Assembly: GCF_000003815.2 (NCBI RefSeq)
Contig: NC_049985.1
Location: 811,936-875,935 of the forward strand
DNA from: Branchiostoma floridae
Taxonomy: Eukaryota > Chordata > Leptocardii > Amphioxiformes > Branchiostomatidae
Direction: 5' to 3'
Length of the DNA stretch: 64,000 nt
The notes under the pieces were generated by a model. That model was not told the DNA's origin. It made no database searches and worked only from the letters and a program-made list of their open reading frames with translations. The translations under genes and the position numbers were made by a program. Positions 9,533 to 20,479 of the stretch are shown here, one piece after another. Position 1 is the stretch's first letter. Every line of letters begins with the position of its first letter.

Positions 9533-9669
9533 GACACATATATTTTGGTCAAGACACTATTCAAGGTTCTCACTAGTATTATTTTCTTAGACCATGGTGG
9601 CATCATAGCATGGCGTAGCCACATGTCACTTGAGATGTAAATGAAAATGTAGGCTTGAGCACTGTCGGC

Positions 9670-9776
9670 AAGGGGGTCTGGGGGTATCCTCCCCTGAAAA
9701 TTTATATTTATGAATCTCAGAAACACCATTTCCTGCATTTTCAGGACTAAATGTTATGAAATAAAGTCAAATTTAA
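9670..9776 (-). repeat. Fragment related to the interior of the 1821-3038 transposon
   Basis: Read on the minus strand it contains AAAATGCAGGAAATGGTGTTTC, then CAGGGGAGGATACCCCCAGACCCCC, matching the internal repeat of the element at 1821-3038. No ends or target duplication found. Confidence 0.4.
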
Positions 9777-10049
9777 AAAAAACCTTTATACAAAACTGGA
9801 CCCTGGTGTATTAAGTTCACAACCAGTGACATGGAAGATATCAGATCTATTTCTACTCTGGTTTGATGATTTCTAAAAACGCTTCCTTCCAATGAAATTT
9901 ACATAACACAACGTTGATCTCCTGAGGCGATAGAATATTACAAATGATTGTGTCCGGAAATTCCTTGTGGCTTTGATATTCGTCGTATAGAGAATTAATG
10001 TCTTGTACTGCTTATCTGATGGCTTAATTAGTTGAACTGTTGTGTTAGG
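9777..10049. other. Intron sequence, nothing recognised
   Basis: Unique AT-rich sequence between two repeat fragments; no exon or structured motif. Confidence 0.4.
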
Positions 10050-10435
10050 CAGGGCTGGAAAGGCTGGGTGCACCTCTAATTTGTGCACCTAAATTTGGAG
10101 CTGTGCACTTAATTTTTAATTGATATTGTTAACCAGATATTTGTTGAGGCTATTTACACTATTGTACTGTGTACTATTGTACACTTTTAGTATTATACAG
10201 AAAATGCTTGAATTTAAGTATAAGAAAAAGCACTAGCACACTTTGTTGTACTTTGTCAAAGTTAGCTACGTTTTATGGAATGACAAGTCACGTTCTGCAG
10301 AGAGTGTTTGTAATTATGTTTTACTGACATTCTACTTGATCTTATATTGTGCACAAAAAATGTTTTTGATTTATTCTAAATCTTTAGGTTAGGTGCACTA
10401 GTGCATTAATTCCCCAACATGACTTCCCAGCCTTG
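10050..10435. mobile_element. CAGGG-ended element, GTGCACC subfamily
   Basis: Begins CAGGGCTGGAAAGGCTGGGTGCACC and ends GGTGCACTAGTGCATTAATTCCCCAACAT...CCAGCCTTG. GTGCAC words cluster near both ends. Flanking GTTAGG and GCTAGG match at 5 of 6 bases. Longer than the copy at 1363; no coding capacity. Confidence 0.6.
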
Positions 10436-11399
10436 GCTAGGGTAGGGACTAGCTGTTCATTAATATTCCATGATATCAGACTCATCTGCGGCCTGAATTA
10501 TTTATAAGGCATTCCGTGAAGCGGACTGCACCAAGGCTGGACGGGAATATCAAACAAGCAGAAAACAATCGGATACTGATACACAATCATGTAGATAGGA
10601 AATATGGACATCTCAACAGCTTAGGCCCCGCCAAGTTATTTCCTTGGTTAGGGCAATTTTCAAAGTTAAGAGCAAGATGACAACAGAGGGCTGGGAGGAA
10701 AATAAATCTTAAAACTAAACTTGCCGTAGCCTTTAACTAAAATAAGCCTAAACTAAAACCTAACAGAATGATGATAAAGAGAAATTAAAGGTTCTTGAGA
10801 CTGTATGTATCAAGATCCAGACTTTACCCTCAGACTGTTTTTATATTAGTACCTTCTACAATATCTAGTAGCTTAAATGAACTCTAAGGTTCATGATTAA
10901 ACTAATTTCAATAAAATGCATCATAATTTTTTGTAGTGTGGCAGAAAAGCAGACAAGAGAGCTGTACTATAGTATATGTCAGCCTCATGTAATTGAATGA
11001 TACTAATAGTCTTTCTTCTTTTCATGTTCATCATTATATAACGCTCCCAAAATAGCTGTAGATGCCTGCTCTACAGTCAGCTGGAGATGAAAGGCTTTGT
11101 TGTAGGTTCAAAGGTGTCAGTGGGAGGCATTGGCCTTGTCTCGTCTTGCCGCAGATGTTTCGTGTTACATCAGAGAGAGCGCAGTTCGTACTTGGCAGGA
11201 GAGTTAATACAGTTGGTAATGATGTTCCCAGAATAGAACTCTGCTTTAGAGAGCGGTGCTACAAGTGCATATATATATATATAGAAACTGTCTGCCAAAA
11301 ATAGCACACAGATATGTCCCTTTAGTGGCAGTTTCAATCGTGTAGAAATGTTCTAATTTGGTACTTCAGAACACCTATACTTATAGATTTTTAGATTTG
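10436..11399. other. Intron sequence, short microsatellite only
   Basis: TTAGGCCCCGCCAAGTTATTTCCTTGGTTAGGGCAATT near 10620 resembles one end of the GGCCACACC (Harbinger-like) MITE family. A short (AT)n run is at 11268-11283. Otherwise unique. Confidence 0.4.
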
Positions 11400-11745
11400 G
11401 AAAGTGGCCATATGGAGCATTTGAAAAATGAAGTCGACATGTTCGACAATAGGTCTCCTATTGGCTTTCTAAGGTACTGCAGCAGAACCTGTGGTTTTGA
11501 TGTGTCCTGTTAGTGTTGTAGACATGCTGTGGTCAATTTTGAGTAAGTGTTATTGCTCTTCGGGCAGAGAGTACTGTAGGTGTGGGCTTTCCATGTGTAA
11601 TAAAAAAAAAGATTATCTGGCCTCCTTTCATCATCTTTACCTATGACATATTTGAGCAATCTAAAGTGTATAGCCTGAACTTGTCTGGAAATTTGATTGA
11701 CACCTGTTTTTTCCAAAATAAAAGTAATGACAACAACATCCAAAG
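11400..11745. repeat. Interspersed repeat fragment (related to 43418-44776)
   Basis: GGTACTGCAGCAGAACCTGTGG...TTGTAGACATGCTGTGGTCAATTTTGAGTAAGTGTTATTGCTCTTCGGGCAGAGAGT parallels the segment at 43594-43695 (GGTACTGCAGCGCAACTTCC...GAACATGCTATGGTCACGATTTTTGAGTATTAGATAGCTCTTGTGCTCAGGAAGAAG). Diverged; ends unclear. Confidence 0.5.
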
Positions 11746-11943
11746 AGCAAGTTAAAAACTCCCCATCATTGCGCTAGCTGTGTGTAAATGGATGTTTGTG
11801 ATTTGAATATCTGTCACCAAAGCCAAGTGCAGGGTTCCTATTAGGGCAGTGATGGCAACCCAGAGTGGGTAAATATGTCGTGAAGAATGTAGAGTCGATA
11901 ATTTGTCTAACAAGCGCCGGGAAACGTCTGGTGTTGGAACAGG

Positions 11944-12503
11944 GTTTAACAAGGGAGGTGATGTTACCGTGTGTGGCAGTGATGTTTAACGAGGGAGTTG
12001 ATGTTACCGTGTGTGGCAGTGATGTTTAACGAGGGAGGTGATGTTACCGTGTGTGGCAGTGATGTTTAACGAGGGAGGTGATGTTACCGTGTGTGGCAGT
12101 GATGTTTAACGAGGGAGTTGATGTTACCGTGTGTGGCAGTGATGTTTAACGAGGGAGTTGATGTTACCGTGTGTGGCAGTGATGTTTAACGAGGGAGTTG
12201 ATGTTACCGTGTGTGGCAGTGATGTTTAACGAGGGAGTTGATGTTACCGTGTGTGGCAGTGATGTTTAACGAGGGAGGTGATGTTACCGTGTGTGGCAGT
12301 GATGTTTAACGAGGGAGTTGATGTTACCGTGTGTGGCAGTGATGTTTAACGAGGGAGTTGATGTTACCGTGTGTGGCAGTGATGTTTAACGAGGGAGTTG
12401 ATGTTACCGTGTGTGGCAGTGATGTTTAACGAGGGAGGTGATGTTACCGTGTGTGGCAGTGATGTTTAACGAGGGAGTTGATGTTACCGTGTGTGGCAGT
12501 GAT
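11944..12503. repeat. 40-bp minisatellite, exactly 14 copies, one variable base
   Basis: Unit GTTTAACGAGGGAGTTGATG + TTACCGTGTGTGGCAGTGAT. 560 bases = 14 x 40 with no indels. Apart from one C/A change near the left edge (AACAAGG in unit 1), the only difference between units is G or T at one position (GGAGGTG / GGAGTTG). The order of states is G T G G T T T T G T T T G T. Confidence 0.95.
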
Positions 12504-13016
12504 GTACACTGTGATGCGGAGAGGAGACAGGGTTCGGAGATTGCTGTAGTTGAGCTAATTTCGCTGCGGAATTGGGAGCGTATTAAGGCGACCTTTAGGC
12601 TGTTCTGCTGATCCCATAACTAATGAGTGGGACCTCAGGCTCTCCCTTGGTGCACAGACTTGTCTTCATGTGATTCTCATGTTTCTCAATCTCAACAAAA
12701 TAACTCTAACACAGTGCTGGGGTCATTTCAGGTGATTGTGTCTGTTTGGCTCAAAACTGCTTGGAGTACTTGTGTAATCTTATTGATGCATGGTTAGTGT
12801 TGAAGAGCACAAGAAACAAAAGAAACAGTCAACACAGTCAAGTAGGACTGGTCTGTAATCTCAGTTAAAATCCTATACACAGCTTTGTCAGCAGGGTTAG
12901 CCCTTTGTAATAGCCATAGGCTAGTTGGGCAGCCCTGGCTGTGTGTTCTGAACAGCCAAACCAATAAATAAGTAAGTTAATAGATAAATAAATAAATACA
13001 CAGCTTTACGTGTATA
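12504..13016. other. Intron sequence with a LINE 3' tail
   Basis: From about 12884 to 13002, GCAGGGTTAGCCCTTTGTAATAGCC...AACAGCCAAACCAATAAATAAG followed by an AATA-rich tail looks like the 3' end of a non-LTR retrotransposon on the plus strand. The rest is unique. Confidence 0.45.
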
Positions 13017-13080
13017 GGGGCAGTGCCTATCTCCATTTCTACAGCCCTTGGGCCACACAGGCCACTGCAACAAGGGGCTA
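13017..13080 (-). repeat. Interspersed repeat with GGCCCAAGGGCTGTAGAAATGGAG core
   Basis: Read on the minus strand: CTGTGTGGCCCAAGGGCTGT AGAAATGGAGATAGGCACTGCCCC. The same core appears on the plus strand at 31660-31700 and 32178-32235. Probably the 3' part of an old SINE; identity not certain. Confidence 0.55.
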
Positions 13081-13490
13081 GTCCAATAGTAGTGGTCTGT
13101 GTTCAACTTCCATACTCTTTCTTATAACTTAGAACTAAACTGTGTGATATTCCCACCAGGAAGTTTGCAGATTATGAACTAGAACGCTAAGTAGAGAAAT
13201 CTTGATATGGCCCAGTCAAGGTTTGAACGTACGACCTATTTATCTCCTTGGTTATTGCACTAGTAACAAACTATTATCTAACTAATCTCTTAATGTTTTT
13301 ATATTGGGTGTGATAGAATATTGATGTTACAGAAACCATTGTATTTTGCAATGCTCCCCCTTGCTGTTTACTCGTATAACTGCAGTGAATGTTTGTGTTC
13401 AATGCCATGCTTCGGTTCAATCCAGTCCTGAAATGCATTAGCAGACAGGTAATGGCTCTCAGCTTTGCAGATCTTATAATACTTAGTCAT
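13081..13490. other. Intron sequence; left copy of a 50-bp flanking repeat
   Basis: Unique until 13440. GACAGGTAATGGCTCTCAGC...TTATAATACTTAGTC at 13443-13488 recurs at 13836-13881, on the other side of the transposon at 13491. Confidence 0.6.
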
Positions 13491-13830
13491 CAGGGCTCGA
13501 AATACTTTTTTTCTGTATACCTGCACTGGTGCAGGTAACATTGGCAATTACCTGCACCAGACAAATTTTTACCTGCACCACTCTGAATTGAGGAAGTATG
13601 GATCATACTAAAATTGTCCAGGAACCATTGCTATTTTTTTCTTTTATACTTAATACTATTAGGTGGTAATAGTGAATGCAGCTAATAACAATCGATAAGT
13701 CACCTACAATTTTGTTATGTATAAAACCCAGTACATGGACCAGTGCAGGTAGACATCAAAAATACCTGCACAGCTCCAATTTTACCTGCACTAAGCTGCA
13801 TAATCATGCAGGTTGGTATTTCGAGCCCTG
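13491..13830. mobile_element. CAGGG-ended element, ACCTGCAC subfamily
   Basis: Starts CAGGGCTCGAAATAC, ends GTATTTCGAGCCCTG (15-bp perfect inverted ends). ACCTGCAC or GTGCAGGT recurs about 9 times, in the outer 90 bases of each end; the middle is AT-rich. No obvious short target duplication; instead it is bracketed by ~45-bp diverged direct repeats. Other copies: 19162 and 61658. Non-coding. Confidence 0.85.
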
Positions 13831-14269
13831 TAAGTGGACAGGTAATGGCTTTCAGCTTTTCAGATTTTATAATATTTAGTCGTGTTAGGAACCAAGGACA
13901 CAGCGGTAAGCCTGGATAAGGAAAATGTATATAATAATGGCAGGAATTATAATTGTGCCTTCTTACTGATTCAGCACACATTCAATTCAGCTTCAGTTCT
14001 GTTTATTTGCAATTACTGTAATCATCGTTAATAGCTAGCTGTTTTATTAAGTCTCTGTGGTGGAGTTGATTGGGTGTGACGAAAGCTTTGTGTGAAGTGT
14101 GTTTTTTGTCATGGTGTGAAGTTATTTCATGCGAGAGTACAGATCAGTAAGGCTGCCTTATATCCACTACACAGTCACTAGTGTATTGACGTCTGGTAAT
14201 CGATTCTTAATACGATGATGACGATTCACTAATAATCAATTTTCATGTAAAGAGAAACAGTAGTTCATT
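13831..14269. other. Intron sequence, right copy of the flanking direct repeat
   Basis: 13836-13881 repeats the sequence left of the transposon with about 85% identity. The remainder is unique with no exon. Confidence 0.5.
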
Positions 14270-14760
14270 GTCGATGGCTTGATGGTTTGAAAAAGTGTCG
14301 GCCGTTAATTTGTATTGTGCGGAGTTGTTATAGCACATTACCTAAATGGTGTCATCCCGTTTCCTGGCCCTCGTCACGATACCCTTCTGAGAAATAAACC
14401 TATCGGTGGCACCCGGCCCAAATCGCCAGTCAGACTTACTAAACCATTTATCCAGGCTGTTTACATCCGGTCATTCTGCAGAGTAAATTAGTCGTGCTTC
14501 ATAAATTCCCGGGGAAAGTGAGGCTCAAGCACGTTCGGACGGTGTTAGAAAAAACGGGGGGAAAAGTGTCGGTGTAAATTGGACAACAGCTGATTTATGC
14601 CATAATTAGCGTTTAGTGGTGCTTTATGGCGGGGTGCTTGGCGTGGTGTCGCCGTGGCGCCGCGCTAAGTCTCGTCTCGATCTGATAGCCGGTGAGCGGA
14701 GGCTGATGGATGCGGGGTTACGCAGAGGCGAGGCATTACTGCTATTGATCCTGCACTCGG
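14270..14760. promoter_or_regulatory. GC-rich unique island, candidate enhancer
   Basis: Unlike the surrounding AT-rich, repeat-filled intron, this stretch is complex, CpG-containing and free of repeats. It carries motif types common in developmental enhancers: CAGCTG E-box (14587-14592), TTTATGGC (14624), several TAATT/TTAATT words and CATAAATT. There is no open frame of note and no splice-bounded coding homology. Regulatory role is inference from composition only. Confidence 0.3.
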
Positions 14761-14815
14761 GTAATGGCATAGCGTGGAGCCTTAGGGGTGGTTAAGAACA
14801 GCTACAAGGTCAGAA

Positions 14816-15611
14816 CCTCGGACAGCACTGGAATATAGCTGTTCTGTACTAACATTGGACAGCACAGGAATATTGTTGTACTGCTATTGATCCTGTACTC
14901 GGGTAATGGCACAGCGTGGAGTGGGAGCTGCTGCTGTAGGTGTGGTTAAGAACAGCTACAAGGTCAGAACCTTGGACAGCACTGGGATATTGCTGTTCTG
15001 TACAGCAGAATGGACAGCACACAATCACAGCTATTTAGTTTCAGACAGAACAGCACAGGAATATTGCTGTTCTCTACTAGCACATTGGACAGCATAGGAA
15101 TACAGCTATTTAGTATCAGCACCACAGACAGCACTGGAATATTGCTGTTCTGTACTAATATTGGACAGCACAGAATCATAGCTATTTAGTGTCAGCACCA
15201 TGGACAGCACAGGAATATAGCTGTTCTGTAATAGTAAATTGCAGCACAAAAGTACAGCTATTTAGTATCAGCTCCATGGATAGTACAGGAATAAAGCTTT
15301 CAGAGTCAACACAGCAGACAGCACATGAATATAGCTATTTAATATCCTTGGACAGCACAGAATTATAGCACATTGGACAGCACAGAAGTACAGTTATTTA
15401 GTATCAGCACCATGGACAGCACAGGAACATTGCTGTTCTGTACGAACATTGGACAGTACACAATTATAGCTATTTAGTGCCAACAGCACAGAATTACAGC
15501 TTTTCAGTTTCAGCACCTCGGACAGCACAGGAATATAGCTGTCCAGAGTCAGCAAGGGGAACAGCACCAAAATACAGCTGTTCTGTATCAGCTGATTGGA
15601 CAGCACAGGAA
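14816..15611. repeat. Minisatellite of two alternating ~38-bp unit types, ~20 units
   Basis: Units start GGACAGCAC. One type continues AGGAATATTGCTGTTCTGTACTAACATT, the other AGAATCATAGCTATTTAGTATCAGCACCAT. They often alternate, giving a ~76-bp higher-order period. A ~130-bp segment including CTATTGATCCTG-ACTCGGGTAATGGCA is duplicated at 14741 and 14881, so the array grew together with its left flank. Confidence 0.85.
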
Positions 15612-16194
15612 AACAAGTAATCAGTGATTCACAGCATTTAACCCTAGTACCCTTAGGCTGATACTGATTTAGTATATAGTGCTTAAAGTGACATTATTTG
15701 GGTTAGCAGAAAAGATAAACAATTCACAATTTGGTAAGCTGATAAAATTAATTATTATATAAGATTTTAATCCTTATGTCAACAAGGACACAGGCAAGCA
15801 GGGCTCTGAATAGCTATTCATTGCATGCAATTAACAGAAGAAAATTGTTAATAAAAAAATTAGAACTAATTAGCTGATTTTGCTGGCTAAAATAACCCAG
15901 GCTAAACTGTTAAGTGTCACAATTCATATTTGCAAAAATTGAAAAGTGTGTATTTTGATCCCTGGTTACAACAGCACTACTTTGTGATAGACGTTAGTCC
16001 CTGCTATATTATGTTTTTTGAGGTAATGTGATAGCGATGACTTGTAAGGATGGCACATTTAGTTGCGTCATTCAGATCCATGTTATTCCTCTTATTGTTC
16101 GTAAATGGTTGATACATTGTCACGTTTGGTCCAGGTTTCAGCAGGTAGTCATTACCTTGTCCCTCACATGAGTGAATCACAGATATAATTAGAA
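15612..16194. other. Intron sequence, nothing recognised
   Basis: AT-rich and unique; no exon, hairpin or repeat boundary. Confidence 0.4.
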
Positions 16195-16560
16195 GTGTAT
16201 ATCTGCGCGGGAATAATTGCCTAATAGATCATTCCCTGCCATTGGGGAAATCGCTCCGCAGCCCAAAAGGCGGCGCAGCAATCCGATTGGACGGTGGGAT
16301 GAAGGGGAAACGCAACACGACCTCAAGCGCGCTCCCGCGGGATTCGGTAGCTCCGCTGGAAAATATAGCTATTAGCCGTTATATGGGTTAAGTAAAATGC
16401 TTTTTGTCCATAATCTATGTGGAAATGCCGGCGGCCCTTCGGCAGCGGTTAGCTCCTGAGGCCTGAGTGGGGATGGCGGGTATCGTACGCAGCAAGGCGG
16501 GGGCGATGCGAGCCGCACACGCCCGGAAACGCAAACAGAGCAAACAGGTAGGATAGGACG
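16195..16560. promoter_or_regulatory. GC-rich unique island, candidate regulatory element
   Basis: CpG-rich, repeat-free block with CCGATTGGA (CCAAT-type), GCGCGCTCCCGCGGG, AATAATTGCCTAAT and a paired CCGGCGGCCCTTCGGCAGCGG. The 113-codon minus-strand frame at 16372-16713 has no recognisable domain and is attributed to GC content. Regulatory role is inference. Confidence 0.28.
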
Positions 16561-17085
16561 TTGTTTGAAGGTGGGAGATCTCGGCAGGTCCTTTGTGTCA
16601 CACATATACATGTTGTTGGATGAATGTTTCATGTCGGCCTGTCCGGTTGTACACAGACATTCCCATGGGTACCGGCAACACTGTGGTGTGTTATCACTCC
16701 TTCTGTTATACACCCTGTAATACGTAATTAGAAGTCCTGATGTTGTCGTGTGTAGAGAAGGGCTGTTAGTAATGACAGAGGTGGCTAACGAGTCGCCCTC
16801 TGGTCGAGCAAACAGATGACTGCCCTGAGGTGTTAATTACCGGGTGATTACAGGTAAACACTGCTTAATGTAGGTACCACTTCATACAGGAGCGGATAGC
16901 ACTGGTGATTTAGGTTACCTTTTTACAGGCTAGGGTATCAGGCATTTGTGGCAGGATTTTTTGTTCTGATTGTGCTAGGACAATTCTTTAAACGATGCAG
17001 ATATGGACACTCAGTCATTATCATAATTATTGGTCATTCTTAAAATGATACCCGAGGGTTTGAGTTTGTAAACCAACAGTTTGAT
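16561..17085. other. Intron sequence, nothing recognised
   Basis: Unique sequence; no coding homology. Confidence 0.4.
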
Positions 17086-17195
17086 ACGTCGATGAAGGTT
17101 AGACATTTAGGTAATAAGATTCGCAAGGTAACAGTATCATTTGGAAATGGTCCAAGGTTTCAGATAACGTCCGCTGTCTTTCGTCAGTGGCTGAT
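17086..17195 (+). repeat. Interspersed repeat, GTCGATGAAGGTTAGACAT family
   Basis: CGTCGATGAAGGTTAGACAT...GGTAATAAGAT...TTTGGAAATGGTC...TTTCAGATAACGTCCGCTGTCTTTCGTCAGTGGC. The same ordered words occur at 47134-47252, so both belong to one family. Short TTTCAGA-GTC hairpin-free ends; nature unknown, possibly a Penelope-like retroelement terminus. Confidence 0.6.
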
Positions 17196-18146
17196 GTTTT
17201 GAAGCATGTATTGACCAATGTTTCGATACACTGTCATGATAAATATTTAAATCTAACGTTTGGTGAGTTATTCCCTGGGGTATAGTAGACGTAATCGGTC
17301 AATCAGATTTGGGCTCCAGCCCATCTTCATTATGAAGGGTACGCTCTACGTGTTCATGAATATCTCTTTGTAGTGACTAAATGCCTTTTCTTAATCAACC
17401 CTTCCCATGGCTGTATGTGTGAGTCAGTTGGGTCATGAGTCAGGAATGGGCTGGAACCATTGATGTCTTGGCATCACGTCTGATATTCTTCCTTTCTTCT
17501 CTTCTTCCCATTTTGTCTCATTTAGTTTCTAATTATCAGTCAATTGACCTTAAATTTAGACATCCAGGTAATAGGATAAGTTGTCAAAACAATTTAGCTT
17601 TCAACAATCAGATGAAGAAGTTGACTGATACACCAGATAATAGTTACTCAAGCAACTGGATATGATTTTGGAAACGATTGAAATGGTGGCAATTTCTAAA
17701 ATCAAATCCAGTTGCTTGAGTTAAACCATTATTTGGCATATCAGTTAGCGTCATGATTTGATTGTCATAAGCTACTTTTAATCCAAGTAAATTGAAAATA
17801 ACAGTTGAGTAATTGATGTATCATATTCATGGAAGCCCTGCGGACTTGTTCATCCGTTTATTTTTCTCCGTACTCTCTCATTTCCCCCTTTGTCCCAGTA
17901 ACCATCCGGGAACCATCCCGGTAAAGTACAGAATAAAAGTCAGGGTCATGAATTACTTCCTAGGAATTGGCTGGCAAAGAAATTGATTTCGGAACATTCC
18001 GGGGTCAGGAACTGGTGGGGTTACGGGCAAATAGCAGGGAAACAAGTTTAGCATTGATCGTTTCGCTGGCCTGGCTGCGTATAGAATGGGTGACATCACG
18101 GGGTGATCGGCGCATCGCTTATCACTTGTGCTGCATCTCACTGATT
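17196..18146. other. Intron sequence with fragments of the CAAGCAACTGGATATGATTTTGG repeat
   Basis: 17559-17678 holds ACATCCAGGTAATAGGATAAG...ACTCAAGCAACTGGATATGATTTTGGAAACG, and 17700-17722 the inverted AATCAAATCCAGTTGCTTGAG, both part of the family seen at 17086 and 47134. The rest is unique. Confidence 0.5.
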
Positions 18147-18573
18147 GTGTAGATGATTGGAGCATTCTACTTGATATGTCTTGAAGAGTTTTCTTGAAAT
18201 GGAAACATCTAAAGAAACCTGGGAGCCTTAAGTTTTGATGACATGATAAGGAGAAGGACCCATCACTTATCACCTGCTGCATGTTTGATCTTGCACTCCT
18301 TGTAGATGATCATATGAATCTTGTTTATGAATCTTGAAGAGTTTTCTTGAAAGGGAAACATCTCAAGGAATCTGGGATGACTGGGAAGCTTTTCATTATG
18401 ATGACATCATTCATAAGGAGATGGACTTATTACCTGCTGCATGTTACTTGTCATGTAGACGATTGGCCAATTTGATAATTCTTACAGAAGGAAGGTTGTT
18501 TTCTTGAAATGGGAATATCTCAAGGAACCTGAGAGGCTTTACGATGCAATGACATCATAAGGAGAAGGACCCA
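18147..18573. repeat. ~150-bp tandem repeat, 3 diverged copies
   Basis: Each copy runs AGATGATT..., TCTTGAAGAGTTTTCTTGAAA, GGAAACATCTCAAGGAAYCTGG, GATGACATCATAAGGAGA-GGACCCA, then the CACCTGCTGCATG stretch. Copies start near 18150, 18301 and 18455; divergence 10-20%. Confidence 0.8.
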
Positions 18574-18757
18574 TGATGATATCATATGTGGTATGTTACA
18601 TGTCCTTGAATATAAAAGGGGGATTACAGACGCAGGTTGTTGCCAAATGTGCATTCCTAAAAAAATACTTGTCACTGGGAGAAAACAGTTTCCAAGTAAT
18701 CCGTAAGCCTACGAGCCCTCTGAGCCTTGTTCTGTGGTGGCCTTCTGTAAATTTTGA

Positions 18758-19092
18758 AATAAAAATAGTTCCCAAGTCAGGCAATCCATCACTAATCCTG
18801 CTAGTACCCTCAGCACTCGTGGCTTACAGACCAACAGTAGATCTTAGTGCTGCCATGGGTAATTGTGTCCTTGAATATCTGCAACTGGATTATAGGCTGG
18901 TATCCTGTCGTATTATAGCTCCCGAGTCTCTTTTTTTCTTCTTTTCATTTGTATAAGCCACAAGTGCTGAGGGTACTAGTAGGACTTGTGATGGATTGCC
19001 CAACGTAGATGAACTATTTTTATTCTACAAACTAACAGTGTAAACCTCAGTGCTGCCATGGGGAATTGTGTCCTTGAATATCTGCAGGTGGT
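18758..19092. repeat. Local inverted duplication followed by a direct duplication
   Basis: About 66 bases at 18760-18825 (AATAGTTCCCAAGTCAGGCA ... CTCAGCACTCGTGGCTTA) recur inverted at 18955-19021. The adjoining 60 bases at 18830-18890 (AACAGTAGATCTTAGTGCTG... CTTGAATATCTGCAACTGG) recur in direct orientation at 19033-19092. An unusual arrangement of one inverted and one direct arm from adjacent source sequence. Confidence 0.8.
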
Positions 19093-19161
19093 TTAGAGAG
19101 TGAGTTGTCACCACATGTAGAGCAGTGCACAGCTGGCGCTCTGCACATCCCCATCTTTATT

Positions 19162-19491
19162 CAGGGCTCGAAATACCACCTGTATATGCAGGTAAAATAG
19201 GAGCTGTGCAGGTATTTCTGGTGTCTACCTGCACCAAACCTGCACAGGTCCATGTACTGGGTTTTATACATGAATGTCCTACGATGTAGGTGTATATGGA
19301 TTGTTATTAGCTATATTGACTGTTACCACTGATAAACTATAAAAGATAAAATAGCAATGGTTTCTGAACAAATCTAGTATGATCCATACTTCCTTAATTC
19401 ATAGTGGTGCAGGTAAAATTTACCTGGTGCAGGTAATTTTCAATGTTACCTGCACCACTGCAGGTATGCAGAAAAAAGTATTTCGAGCCCA
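19162..19491. mobile_element. CAGGG-ended element, ACCTGCAC subfamily
   Basis: Starts CAGGGCTCGAAATAC, ends GTATTTCGAGCCC followed by AG in place of TG. ACCTGCAC / GTGCAGGT words cluster within ~90 bases of both ends. Target duplication not clear. Close in sequence to the copies at 13491 (opposite interior orientation) and 61658. Confidence 0.8.
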
Positions 19492-20460
19492 GTGTATGTA
19501 CAAAATTGTATGTACCTGACTCTACTGTGGATCTCAAGTCACAACAAACCATGCTTGTTGTACCTCTAGGAAAGTTTATGCACAAAACGCTTGAAGGGTT
19601 AGATAACAAAATGCTATTTTCATTCAAAATTTTACTGTCAGCTGAGGATGGAAAAATGATTCAGGACTAGGTGTGGAACTATTTTTTACTTCCCCATCAG
19701 GAAATGGACTAGTCCTTTGACCTCCAGGTCATTGGGAGGACATTATTAGCTAATTAGGAATTCAAGACAGAAGTCAAGTGAGAAATTTATGAATGAAAAG
19801 CTCAACTCTTCATTTGCATTCACAGCAAACTTCAGTATACATTTGTCCCTAGCTGTAAAACTAAAAGACAATATCTATAGTATACAGCGATTAGTGATTA
19901 TATAGTTTCTTTTACATGTAAAATTACAATACTTGTGCAGTCTTTCACTTTTAAGTTTACACTGTATTGTTGATGACAGGCACTTTATGATCTTGATTTA
20001 CCCACTAAAGTCTGCTTAAAACATCATCCCCACAGTCCCATAATAATAACATGAGCCGTGTGTTTGTCACATGGTATGTGGGTGGGGGGGGCAGCTGCTA
20101 CTGAGAGTGGGTGTATGACAGGTACATGTACAGATGCAGGTGCAGGTGTTGTTATAGTCAGGGAGGGACCTGTTTATACTGAGGGCAGGACTGTTGGAAC
20201 ACTGGGGCACCTGTGGCTTCTGTGTAATGACACATGTGGACTTGAAAAAGGTGAACTTTTGTTTTCCAGTTCCAGTTAGTAAGTGTTTCGAAAATTTGAA
20301 TGTTTCTTTTCTTATACATGATTCAGCATAAAGAAGATGTTTTTTTATTGGTAAAAGCATGAGGAGGATACAAGATAAGCAATACATTCCTTTGTTCAGG
20401 AAGTGGTGAAATAACAGAAGGTTATCTGAAAATAGAATTAGAAATATTAATTATTATTCT
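19492..20460. other. Intron sequence, nothing recognised
   Basis: Unique. A small CAGGT(G/A)CA-rich patch at 20115-20145 is compositional. No exon. Confidence 0.4.
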
Positions 20461-20479
20461 GGAAGATGAACATGTAAGC

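Noticed and set aside
11944-12503. Regular direct repeats resembling a CRISPR array
   Set aside because: There are no spacers; the 40-bp units are contiguous and the genome is eukaryotic.
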